Shown here piece after piece: positions 16,707 through 25,250 of a stretch of 64,000 bases of DNA. Source of the DNA: Fontibacterium meridianamericanum (lineage in GTDB: Bacteria > Pseudomonadota > Alphaproteobacteria > Pelagibacterales > Pelagibacteraceae); assembly GCA_965235635.1 (NCBI GenBank), contig CBDDYR010000004.1:1-64000 (forward strand), given 5' to 3'. How positions within the stretch are numbered: the stretch's first letter is position 1; each line of letters opens with the position of its first letter. The notes under the pieces were generated by a model. That model searched no databases. It saw only the letters and a list, made by a program, of their open reading frames with translations, and was not told the origin of the DNA. The translations under genes were made by a program, and so were the position numbers.

Positions 16707-18782
16707 ATGAATACTTCCGTGCCAAAGATAAATAAAATTTTAAATACAATAAAAATTCATAATGAAGAATTAATCGATAATTATTCATGGGTTAAACAAA
16801 AAGATTGGAAAGAAGTAATATTAGATCCTAATAAATTAAATACTCAAGTTAAAAAATATTTAGATGAGGAAAATTTATTTAAAGAAAATCAACTTCAAGA
16901 TATTAAAGATTTAGAAAAAAAAATTTTTGAAGAGTTAAAATCTAAAATCAAAAATGAAGATAATTCTGTTCCAAAAAAAGATGGAGATTATTTTTATGCT
17001 TACAAATATAATAAAAATAGCGAATATCCGATTTATTATAGAAAAAATATCATAAATAATTCTGAAGAAACTATTTTAGATTGTGAAAAAAAATCTAAAA
17101 CGCATACTTACTTTAATGTAGCTTCAATATCTCATAGCCATAATCATAAATATGTAGCTTATAATATTGATACTAATGGCTCTGAATATTTTTCTATATT
17201 TATTGAAGATATTGAAACAAAAAAAACATTAAGTAATGAGATAAAAAATACCACTGGAGACATTATTTGGTCATTAGATAATAGCTGTATTTTTTATGTT
17301 GGATTAGATCAAAATCATCGTCCTACAAAAGTTTTTAAACACAAAATTGGCTCCGACAGTAAAAAAGATTTATTAATTTATGAGGAAAAAGATCCATCTT
17401 TCTTTTGTTCTATAAATTTATCAAAAACAAAAAAATATCTATTTATTAGAACTGCAGATCACGAGACCTCGGAATATCTTTTTATCAATCTAAAATTGAA
17501 TGAAACATCTCCAATTCTTTTTAAAAAAAGAATTAAAAAAATTGAATATGATTTAGAACATCACGACAATTATTTTTTAATAAGTACAAACCTAGATAAT
17601 GCAAAAAATTTTAAAATAATGATCAGCCATGAGAAATCTTATGAAAAATGGGAAGAATTTATTCCCTATAATAAAATTAATTTAATTTTAGATTTTATCT
17701 TATTAAAAGATTGGTTGATTAGATTAGAAAGAACGGAAGGCTCTGAAAATATAATCATATTAAATCTTAATAATAAAAATCAACATAAAATTAGTTTTGA
17801 TGAAGAAGCTTATAATCTTTCATTAGATCATGGATATGAATATGAAACAGATATTTTTAGATACTCATATTCATCCCCTACAACGCCAAAAAGTATTTTC
17901 GACTATGACTGCAAATTAAAAAAAAAAGAATTAAAAAAAACTCAAGAAGTTCCTTCTGGTCATAATAAAGATGATTATATTTGTAAAAAAATATTTGCAA
18001 CAGCTCATGATAATGAAAAGATACCCATCACAATTCTCTATAAAAAAGGAGTTAAATTAGACTCTAATAATTACGTGCTCCTTTATGGATATGGATCTTA
18101 TGGAATATCTATACCAAGTAATTTCTCTACTAATAGACTAAGTCTGGTTGATAGAGGAATTATATATGCAATAGCCCATGTAAGAGGCGGCAAAGAAAAG
18201 GGATATGAATGGTATGAAAATGGAAAACTTTTAAATAAAAAAAATACTTTTTTAGATTTTATAAGCTGTGCTGAAAAATTATGTGAAGATAAATATACTT
18301 CACCTAAAAAAATTATTGCACAAGGGGGTTCTGCCGGAGGATTATTAATGGGTTATATTGCAAATGAGCGTCCAGATTTATTTCTTGGAATAATTGCACA
18401 GGTACCTTTTGTTGATATTTGCAATACGATGCTTGATGAGGATTTGCCTCTAACAGTCACAGAAATTCCAGAATGGGGCGATATTAAAAATGATAAAGAA
18501 GCCTTCTTATATGTAAAAAGTTATTCACCTTACGATAATATAAAAAAACAAAATTATCCTCATATGTTAGTCACGGGAGGAATTTCTGACCCAAGAGTTA
18601 CATATTGGGAAATGACAAAATGGGTTGCAAAATTAAGAGAAAATAAAACAGATAATAATTTATTATTGCTTCATATGAATATGACTGCGGGGCACAGTGG
18701 TGCTAGCGGAAGATTTGATTATCTTAAAGAAATAGCGATGGAATATGGCTTTGTTTTAAAGATCTGCAAAATACTATCTTAA
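16707..18782 (+). CDS. ptrB: S9 family oligopeptidase (oligopeptidase B / prolyl oligopeptidase type)
   Basis: A cytoplasmic serine peptidase of 691 residues, the normal length for protease II. Residues about 70-400 form the beta-propeller and residues about 415-691 the alpha/beta-hydrolase domain. The nucleophile lies in QGGSAGG (Ser542) and the catalytic His in TAGHSG (His663); the expected Asp is in VTGGISDPRVTYWE. The segments LLYGYGSYGISI and HVRGGKEKGYEWYENGKL are typical of the OpdB branch. No signal peptide. It degrades short peptides, in OpdB after basic residues. It converges on gshB with a 9-base overlap of the ends. Confidence 0.9.
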   Translation: MNTSVPKINKILNTIKIHNEELIDNYSWVKQKDWKEVILDPNKLNTQVKKYLDEENLFKENQLQDIKDLEKKIFEELKSKIKNEDNSVPKKDGDYFYAYKYNKNSEYPIYYRKNIINNSEETILDCEKKSKTHTYFNVASISHSHNHKYVAYNIDTNGSEYFSIFIEDIETKKTLSNEIKNTTGDIIWSLDNSCIFYVGLDQNHRPTKVFKHKIGSDSKKDLLIYEEKDPSFFCSINLSKTKKYLFIRTADHETSEYLFINLKLNETSPILFKKRIKKIEYDLEHHDNYFLISTNLDNAKNFKIMISHEKSYEKWEEFIPYNKINLILDFILLKDWLIRLERTEGSENIIILNLNNKNQHKISFDEEAYNLSLDHGYEYETDIFRYSYSSPTTPKSIFDYDCKLKKKELKKTQEVPSGHNKDDYICKKIFATAHDNEKIPITILYKKGVKLDSNNYVLLYGYGSYGISIPSNFSTNRLSLVDRGIIYAIAHVRGGKEKGYEWYENGKLLNKKNTFLDFISCAEKLCEDKYTSPKKIIAQGGSAGGLLMGYIANERPDLFLGIIAQVPFVDICNTMLDEDLPLTVTEIPEWGDIKNDKEAFLYVKSYSPYDNIKKQNYPHMLVTGGISDPRVTYWEMTKWVAKLRENKTDNNLLLLHMNMTAGHSGASGRFDYLKEIAMEYGFVLKICKILS

Positions 18783-19722
18783 TTTTTTTTCAACTCGATC
18801 CCAGAAAAACTTTTCTAATCTTGCTCCATTTAATCTATTAATCTCTTGAATTCCAGTTGGAGAAGTTACGTTAATCTCTGTTAAATAATTTCCAATAATA
18901 TCAATTCCTGTAAAAAATAATTTATTCTTCTTTAGGAAGGGTTTTAAAATATTACATATTTTTTTATCTCTTCTTATTAAACCAACTTTCTTTGCGGTAC
19001 CTCCTGTATGAAAATTAGCTGTAACGCTGCCCTTTTTTGGTATTCTTGCAACAGAGCCAACGTATTCTCCATCTATTAAAATAATTCTTCTATCTCCTTC
19101 TTTAATTTCGCTTAAATATTTTTGTATAACTATTGGCTGTTTATATTTATTAATTAATTTTAAAATTTTTCTTTTTAAGACAACATTTATTCCCTCTAAT
19201 TTTGAAATTCCTTCACCTCCATTACCATAAAGTGGTTTAATAATCGTTTTTTTATATTTTTTTTGAAAATTGAAACACTGTTCAATATTTTTAGAAATAA
19301 GAGTAGGTGGAATAACGCTTTTAAAATTAAACATCGATAATTTTTCAGGATTATCTCTAATTGATTTAGGGTTATTCAAAATAAGAGTTTTATTAGAAAC
19401 TTTTTCAAGAAGGTAAGTTGCCGTAATATAACTCATATTAAATGGTGGATCTTGCCTAACTAAAATAACATCATAATCATCAAGAAATATTTTTTGAGTC
19501 TTAATATTTTTTAAAAAAAATTTTTTTATTTGGAAATAATTTAAAAACATTACCTAAAGCAGATACTCGCCCATTTTCATAAATCAAATTCTCTGGTAGG
19601 TAATGAAATAGTTGATAACCTCTTTTTTGTGCCTCTAAAGCTAAAATGTAAGTACTGTCTGATTTGATATTAATGGACTCAAGCGGGTCCATTTGAATGG
19701 CTATTTTAAAATGCTTCTTCAT
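18774..19722 (-). CDS. gshB: Glutathione synthetase (one frame change)
   Basis: ATP-grasp ligase adding glycine to gamma-glutamylcysteine; about 315 residues after repair. The N-terminal part starts KHFKIAIQMDPLESINIKSDST, matching the GshB MDP entry motif, and runs to GNVFKLF. A one-base skip inside the A/T runs at about 19511-19527 gives the frame with YDVILVRQDPPFNMSYITATYLLE, the most conserved GshB segment. The ATP-grasp core shows KPLYGNGGEGI and the metal site INVTSPTGIQEIN. The start is the ATG at 19722, overlapping the end of gshA by 17 bases. Homopolymer context makes a sequencing insertion the likely cause of the frame change. Confidence 0.88.
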
Positions 19723-21097
19723 CAAAGATCTTAAATATATCTCCTTTCCATCTAGTATTATACTTTTCTATAAGTGATTGAGCTGGTGATTTTTTGTCTT
19801 TAATAAAGTTATGAATATCCTTAAGAAAAATATTCTCATCCATTCCTTTACTATTAGTCTGATTTCTATTCTTCAATCCCAAAGCTGAAAAATCTACTAA
19901 TTTTTTAGCATGATCAAATATTTTTTTATTTTTGATTTCTGCATCAAAACCTTTTTTTGGAACTTCTAGATATGCATTATAAATATCTTGGTAATTCCAA
20001 TTTTCTATATATTCTAATGCCTGATTTAATGAATCCTCATCATACAAAAGTCCTGTCCAAAATGCAGGTATTGAGCATATACCTGCAGATGAACAAGAAT
20101 CCGCAGATCTAATTTCTAAATATTTTTTTAATCTTAATTCAGTAAAAATAGTTGATACATGGTTTTCCCAATCTTGTATGGTTGGTTTTTTATTTGGGTA
20201 ATTTTTCAATTCTCCAGAAATAAAATCATTAAAACTTTCACCTGCACAATCTATATATTCATCATCTTTAATTATAAAATACATAGGAACATTAAGAGCA
20301 AAGTCCACATAACGTTCAAAACTATTTTCGTTCTTTAAAAAAAATTCTGGAATACCGGATCTATTTTTATCGGTATTTTGCCAAATATGAGTTCTATAAG
20401 ATAAATAACCATTCAATTCCTTTTCTTTAAATGGAGAATTAGAAAATAAAGAGACAGCAACGGGCGTAATAGCTGCTATCAATTTTGATTTTTTTTTATA
20501 ATCAGCCTCATTTAAATAATCTAAATTAACTTGTGTAGCACATGTTCTATGCATCATATCTAGGCCATTTCTTCCAACACTTGGCATATACTTTCTCATA
20601 ATTTCATATCGTTTTTTAGGAGATTTAAAAACATCATTTAACTTTGCAATAGGCGCGAACCCATTTCCTAACAAACCTATTCCAAGTTTTGCACAAACAA
20701 TTTTTAATTCTTTTAAATAGGAGTTAATTTCATTACAGGTTTGATGGATATTTTGAACCGCATCTCCTGACAATTCAAATTGTAAACCTGGTTCTAAAGT
20801 AATATTTTTTTTGTCTTTAACTAAACCTAAAACATTTTTTCCTTCTTTAATTGGAGTCCAATTATTTTTTTCAAGTTCTGAAAAGATTTTTAAAATACTA
20901 ATTTCACCTTCATAAGGAATTGGTTTTTTACTTTTAAGATCAAATAAAAATTTTTCATGTTCAGTTCCAATTCTCCAACTATCTTTAGTTTTAGAACCTT
21001 TTAAAAAATATTCTACGAGCTGTTGTTTGTTATCGATATATTGCAATTTAGTATCTAATTTATTTTTGGATTGACCTAATTTATTCTTTAGAGTCAT
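19706..21097 (-). CDS. gshA: Glutamate-cysteine ligase (alphaproteobacterial/plant type)
   Basis: First step of glutathione synthesis. About 463 residues from the ATG at 21097; TTG codons lie further upstream in frame, but ATG is the simpler choice. Landmarks are WRIGTEHEKFLFD near the start, GLDMMHRTCATQVNLDY in the middle, LRKYLEIRSADSC-type residues (RLKKYLEIRSADS) and GICSIPAFWTGLLYD, all characteristic of the class found in plants and alphaproteobacteria. The gene overlaps gshB, so glutathione synthesis is a two-gene operon here. A tiny out-of-frame ATG frame of 10 codons covers the start region and is probably chance. Confidence 0.92.
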   Translation of the reverse strand: MTLKNKLGQSKNKLDTKLQYIDNKQQLVEYFLKGSKTKDSWRIGTEHEKFLFDLKSKKPIPYEGEISILKIFSELEKNNWTPIKEGKNVLGLVKDKKNITLEPGLQFELSGDAVQNIHQTCNEINSYLKELKIVCAKLGIGLLGNGFAPIAKLNDVFKSPKKRYEIMRKYMPSVGRNGLDMMHRTCATQVNLDYLNEADYKKKSKLIAAITPVAVSLFSNSPFKEKELNGYLSYRTHIWQNTDKNRSGIPEFFLKNENSFERYVDFALNVPMYFIIKDDEYIDCAGESFNDFISGELKNYPNKKPTIQDWENHVSTIFTELRLKKYLEIRSADSCSSAGICSIPAFWTGLLYDEDSLNQALEYIENWNYQDIYNAYLEVPKKGFDAEIKNKKIFDHAKKLVDFSALGLKNRNQTNSKGMDENIFLKDIHNFIKDKKSPAQSLIEKYNTRWKGDIFKIFDEEAF

Positions 21098-21178
21098 CAA
21101 ATTCAACAAACATTGTTTTATTTTAATGTAACAAAAAAAATATATATTCGCTTAATCAAACTAAAATAGGAGAGATTC

Positions 21179-21466
21179 ATGAAAGGTTACTGGATCGCAA
21201 AATATAAAAAAGCAGAAGATACAAAAAAATTAGGAAGCTACGCTGAAAAGGCATTGAAAGCGATTACTGATTTTGGAGGAAAACCTTTAGTAAGAGGTGG
21301 AAAATATGCCACTCTTGAGGGTGAAGAATTTATTCGAACAGTTATTTGGGAATTTAAAGATTATGACACCGCATTAAATTGCTATAAATCTAAAAACTAC
21401 CAAGAAGCATGGTCCATAGCTAAGAATACTGTTGTTAGAGACCTTATGATTGTTGAAGGAGTTTAA
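21179..21466 (+). CDS. DUF1330 family protein
   Basis: A 95-residue protein of the ferredoxin-like dimeric alpha/beta-barrel type. The start KGYWIAKYKKAEDTKKLGSY and the segment FGGKPLVRGGKYATLEGE are the signature of DUF1330. It is preceded by AGGAGAG, one of the better Shine-Dalgarno sequences in the window, 6 bases before the ATG. Biochemical role is not established for the family. It is divergent from gshA and overlaps the end of the glycosylase gene by 4 bases. Confidence 0.88.
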   Translation: MKGYWIAKYKKAEDTKKLGSYAEKALKAITDFGGKPLVRGGKYATLEGEEFIRTVIWEFKDYDTALNCYKSKNYQEAWSIAKNTVVRDLMIVEGV

Positions 21467-22092
21467 TATTCAACGGGAACAGGATCTATACTTCTCCACA
21501 TATACCAAGTAGCAACAGTTGTGTATGGGTGCCATTTATTTTTAAAAAAATCTAACTGATCTTTTTTTAAAGGATATTCTTTTTTATAATTTTTAGAAAT
21601 TGCTTTAATTAAACCAATATCTGAAAATGGAAAAATATTTGATCGATTAAGATTAAAAATAAGAAACATTTGAGCTGTCCAAATTCCAATTCCTTTAATT
21701 CTAACTAAATGTTTAATCGCTTCTTCGTCTGACATTTTTTGTAAATTTTTTATATCTAATCTCTTATCAAAGAACTCTTTTGCTATCGTTCTCAAATATA
21801 AAATTTTTTGACGTGATAATCCAATAGAGGCCAGTTTTGATCTAGGTAATTTTATTAAATTAATGGGTTTAATTTTTTTAATAACTTTTTCAAATTTCAA
21901 CCATATTGAGTCTGCAGCTTTTACCGAAATTTGCTGACCAATAATTGATCTACATAATGAATAAAATGGGTCATTTCTTGTAACTAAGTGTCCATCATGT
22001 TGACTGATAATTTTTGCTAGTTTTTTATCTTTTTTAGATAAAAATTTCTTTGCTTCATGCCAATAATGCGGTGGTTTAGTTTTCGCTGTCAC
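21463..22092 (-). CDS. DNA-3-methyladenine glycosylase, HhH-GPD family (AlkA-like)
   Basis: A base-excision repair glycosylase of 209 residues. The helix-hairpin-helix lies in HLVRIKGIGIWTAQMFLIF, with the catalytic Asp expected in NIFPFSDIGLIKAI; the early segment FYSLCRSIIGQQISVKAADSIW is typical of the short AlkA/Mag branch. It removes alkylated purines. The start codon is GTG at 22092; no ATG fits. It ends 3 bases from the DMT permease gene upstream, suggesting a shared transcript with it. Confidence 0.87.
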   Translation of the reverse strand: MTAKTKPPHYWHEAKKFLSKKDKKLAKIISQHDGHLVTRNDPFYSLCRSIIGQQISVKAADSIWLKFEKVIKKIKPINLIKLPRSKLASIGLSRQKILYLRTIAKEFFDKRLDIKNLQKMSDEEAIKHLVRIKGIGIWTAQMFLIFNLNRSNIFPFSDIGLIKAISKNYKKEYPLKKDQLDFFKNKWHPYTTVATWYMWRSIDPVPVEY

Positions 22093-22095
22093 AAA

Positions 22096-22965
22096 TTAAC
22101 TTTTTTTATTTTTTATTTGTTCGCGCTTAAATATTATAAAAGAACTAATAATTATTATAATAGCACCAAAAATTGTTGAGACAGATGGAATCTCAGAAAA
22201 AATATAGTAACCAAAAACAATTGCCGATAAAACACTTAAATATTTGAGTGGCGTTATTAATGAAGCATCTGCTCTTCTATAAGCTGTAGTCATAAATAAA
22301 TTTGCAATAGATCCACAAATTCCAATCATACATAAATAAAAGAAGTCTAAAATATTTGGCATCTTCCATTCTTCAAAAAAAATTGCTGTGGAACTGACAA
22401 TTATTAATAATGCTGTAAAATAAAAAGCTATTAAATAATCTGGTTCAGTTTTGGATAATCTTTTAATTGAGACTGCAACAATACTAAATCCGATGCAGAA
22501 AAAAATTGGAAAAATACAGTATATATTAAAAACACTCGTGCCTGGTTTAGTAATAAACAAAACTCCAATCAAGCCAGCAATAACTGATAACCATCGTCTA
22601 TAACCAACGACTTCTTTTAAAAAAATTATAGAAAAAATTGTTACAAATACTGGTGTGGCTTGGGCTATAGAAACTACATCAGCTAATTTCATATATTTTA
22701 CGCCAATAAATGTTGAGATCATCGCAAATGTTCCTGCAAAGGCTCTTATAAAATGCAAAGTCGGTTTATTAGTTTTAAAAAAAGTAAATATTTTATTTTT
22801 AGGTATTAAAAAAAAAATAGGAATTAATCCAAATAACCCTCTAAAAAAAGCAATCTCACCAATTGGATAATTGCTTGTTGTTAATTTAACTAAAATATCC
22901 ATCACAGAAAAACAGATAACGCTTAACAGCATATAAAAAGAACCTGTTCTATTGGAAGATGGCAT
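22096..22965 (-). CDS. EamA/RhaT-family DMT permease
   Basis: 289 residues, ten predicted membrane segments in two EamA repeats. The first repeat contains NYPIGEIAFFRGLFGLIPIF and the pair FAGTFAMISTFIGVKYMKLADVVSIAQATPVF, common in S-adenosylmethionine- and metabolite-exporter-like DMT proteins. Substrate unknown. ATG at 22965 is chosen over an adjacent TTG. Divergent from msrA with about 60 bases between. Confidence 0.85.
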   Translation of the reverse strand: MPSSNRTGSFYMLLSVICFSVMDILVKLTTSNYPIGEIAFFRGLFGLIPIFFLIPKNKIFTFFKTNKPTLHFIRAFAGTFAMISTFIGVKYMKLADVVSIAQATPVFVTIFSIIFLKEVVGYRRWLSVIAGLIGVLFITKPGTSVFNIYCIFPIFFCIGFSIVAVSIKRLSKTEPDYLIAFYFTALLIIVSSTAIFFEEWKMPNILDFFYLCMIGICGSIANLFMTTAYRRADASLITPLKYLSVLSAIVFGYYIFSEIPSVSTIFGAIIIIISSFIIFKREQIKNKKS

Positions 22966-23024
22966 CAATATATTTTACCTAAATCTTTTCATAACATATA
23001 AAAATAACTTTAATATAAAATTTT

Positions 23025-23480
23025 ATGAGTATTGCTATTTTTGCAGCTGGATGTTTTTGGGGTATTGAAAAAAAGTTTGATCTTACAAAGGGCGTAACAA
23101 AAGTTGAAGTAGGTTACACCGGAGGTTTTACTAAAAACCCTACTTATGAAGAAGTTTGTTATGAAGATACAGGTCATGCTGAGGCGGTAAGAATAAATTT
23201 TGATGAAAACATTATAACCTACAAAGAACTATTAAATGTTTTTTGGTCTTGTCATAATCCAACTACTTTAAATAGACAAGGTCCTGATATTGGTGAACAA
23301 TATCGTTCAGCAATATTTTATCTAAATGATAAACAAAAAATCGAAGCTGAAGAATCTAAAAAAATTATGAACAAAACTATGTTTAACAATCAAATTGTAA
23401 CAGAAATTACTAAATTTGATGAATTTTATTTGGCAGAAGAATATCATCAGAAGTATCTAAAAAAACTTGGAAAATATTAA
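23025..23480 (+). CDS. msrA: Peptide-methionine (S)-S-oxide reductase MsrA
   Basis: Repairs oxidised methionine. 151 residues, the compact form. The catalytic Cys10 lies in GCFWGIEKKF, with YTGGFTKNPTYEEVC and GHAEAVRI following, and the substrate-site YRSAIFY motif. A resolving cysteine near the C-terminus is not evident; the end reads EYHQKYLKKLGKY, so recycling may rely on other cysteines or partners. The stop overlaps the next gene's start by one base (TAATG), pairing it with the sulfurtransferase. Confidence 0.94.
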   Translation: MSIAIFAAGCFWGIEKKFDLTKGVTKVEVGYTGGFTKNPTYEEVCYEDTGHAEAVRINFDENIITYKELLNVFWSCHNPTTLNRQGPDIGEQYRSAIFYLNDKQKIEAEESKKIMNKTMFNNQIVTEITKFDEFYLAEEYHQKYLKKLGKY

Positions 23481-24295
23481 TGTCATTAGTCACAACGGAT
23501 TGGTTAGATAAAAATCTTTTCAAAAAGGAAATTAAAATCTTAGATTGTTCTTGGCATATGCCAAATACTAAAAGAATTGGTAAAGATGAATTTTTAAAAG
23601 AACATATTCCTGGGGCAATTTTTTTTGATATTGATAAATTTTCAGATCCATTAGCAAAATTTCCTCACACAATTCCCTCTGCAAACTTATTTGAAAAACT
23701 AGCTTCAGAAATTGGGATTAACAACTCAGATCATATAATAGTTTACGATAGCCTTGGTATTTTTAGTGCTCCTAGAGTTTGGTGGATGTTTAATTATTTT
23801 GGTCATAAAAAAATATCTATACTTGATGGTGGTTTGGTCAAATGGAAAAATGAAAATAAAAAAATAGAAAATGGACCTGAAAAAAAATTTCTAAAAAGTA
23901 ATTTTAAATGCACCACAAACCCTGAAATGCTTGTGCTCATTGACCAAGTTAAGGAAAATATTAATAATAAGAAATTTGAGTTAGTAGATGCCCGAAGCAG
24001 AGGCAGATTTAATGGCACTGAAAATGAGCCAAGACCTGATTTAAAAAGTGGATCGATTCCAAAAAGCTGCAATATGCCTTGGATGGAATGCATTGATCCT
24101 GTTACGAAATGTTTTCTATCTAAAGAACAGCTTCAAAAAAAATTTGATGAAATAAATATTAATAAAAATTCTAATGTTGTATTTTCTTGTGGCTCGGGCG
24201 TTACTGCATGTATTGTTGCCAAGGCTTTTGAAATAATAGATGGAAAGAAATTCTCAGTTTATGATGGCTCATGGACTGAATGGGCCAGTCAGTAA
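23480..24295 (+). CDS. sseA: 3-mercaptopyruvate/thiosulfate sulfurtransferase
   Basis: Two tandem rhodanese domains in 271 residues. The N-terminal domain is inactive in form (IVYDSLGIFSAPRVWWMF), and the C-terminal domain carries the active-site Cys237 in CGSGVTA, the loop form associated with mercaptopyruvate rather than thiosulfate preference. VDARSRGRFNGTENEPRPDL is a further family mark. Co-translated with msrA, so sulfur handling and oxidant defence are linked on one transcript. Confidence 0.92.
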   Translation: MSLVTTDWLDKNLFKKEIKILDCSWHMPNTKRIGKDEFLKEHIPGAIFFDIDKFSDPLAKFPHTIPSANLFEKLASEIGINNSDHIIVYDSLGIFSAPRVWWMFNYFGHKKISILDGGLVKWKNENKKIENGPEKKFLKSNFKCTTNPEMLVLIDQVKENINNKKFELVDARSRGRFNGTENEPRPDLKSGSIPKSCNMPWMECIDPVTKCFLSKEQLQKKFDEININKNSNVVFSCGSGVTACIVAKAFEIIDGKKFSVYDGSWTEWASQ

Positions 24296-24374
24296 ATAAA
24301 CCACTATAATCAACTATATTTCAATAACAAAGAAATTTTTTTTTCAATTAAAGCATGTTATTACATCGATCTTC

Positions 24375-25247
24375 ATGAATACTTCAAAAAAAATAATAAT
24401 AGCAATCAGCATCATTGTTGTCCTTGTAATTGCAATCATTGCTGGTCGAATGATTTTAAATAATGTTATTCAAAAAAAAATAAACGAAGTAAAACCAACT
24501 GATGTTATTGCACAAGAAGTCCAAAAATTAGAATTTTATGAAAAAATTGAAACATTTGGCACCGCTTTAGCTAATCAATCATTCTCTATAAGAATTAAAA
24601 AAACAGATTTAATTAGTTCATTAGAATTTGACAAAAATTTAATGGTTCAAAAAAACCAACTCATAGCTCAGTTAAAGACAGAAAAAATTACAGCCCCGTT
24701 TAGTGGAAGATTAGGGGTTAGAGAAATTACACCAGGAATTTTAGGTGGGGAAGACTCAATTATTGCAACTTTGGATGACATTGAAACAGTAAAAATTGAT
24801 ATTAAAATTCCAGAAAGTTACTTAAGTATTCTTAAAAAAGATTTAAAAATTAAGGCGAGCTCTGAGTCATTTAAAGAAGTATTTTATGGAAATTTAGATA
24901 CGGTAAGTGCAAGAGTTGATCCTATCACTAGATCTATTTTAGTTCAGGCAAAAATTAAAAATCAAAATTATAAAATAATTCCTGGAATGTTAATAAATAT
25001 TGAAATTATTTATAATGAAAAAACAGCTTTAGGAGTTCCAGAAGAATCTTTAATTCTTCAAGGTAATAGAACTATTGTTTACAAAGTAATCGAAGATAAA
25101 TCAGTTGCACTTACAGAGGTTAAAACAGGTATAAGAAATTATGGAAAAGTAGAAATTATATCAGGTTTAAATCCTGGCGATAAAATTGTAACTGAAGGCG
25201 TTTCAAAAATTAGAGATAAAGCTCAAATTAAATTAATAAATAAATAA
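24375..25247 (+). CDS. RND efflux periplasmic adaptor (membrane fusion protein) lacking the alpha-hairpin
   Basis: 290 residues, about 60-80 shorter than typical adaptors of this group. An N-terminal membrane anchor (residues about 6-28) is followed by the first lipoyl half, ending LMVQKNQLIAQLK at about residue 100, which joins directly to TEKITAPFSGRLGVREITPG, the second lipoyl half. The helical hairpin that normally lies between them is absent, in frame. The beta-barrel (VKIDIKIPESYL) and membrane-proximal domains (VPEESLILQGNRTIVYKV) are intact. It would link the RND pump to an outer-membrane channel, although the missing hairpin is the usual contact. Three bases separate it from the pump gene. 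Confidence 0.85.
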   Translation: MNTSKKIIIAISIIVVLVIAIIAGRMILNNVIQKKINEVKPTDVIAQEVQKLEFYEKIETFGTALANQSFSIRIKKTDLISSLEFDKNLMVQKNQLIAQLKTEKITAPFSGRLGVREITPGILGGEDSIIATLDDIETVKIDIKIPESYLSILKKDLKIKASSESFKEVFYGNLDTVSARVDPITRSILVQAKIKNQNYKIIPGMLINIEIIYNEKTALGVPEESLILQGNRTIVYKVIEDKSVALTEVKTGIRNYGKVEIISGLNPGDKIVTEGVSKIRDKAQIKLINK

Positions 25248-25250
25248 TAA

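Noticed and set aside
21081..21113. Ten-codon ATG frame overlapping the gshA start as a leader peptide
   Set aside because: Too short, out of frame and without regulatory features such as codon runs; likely chance.
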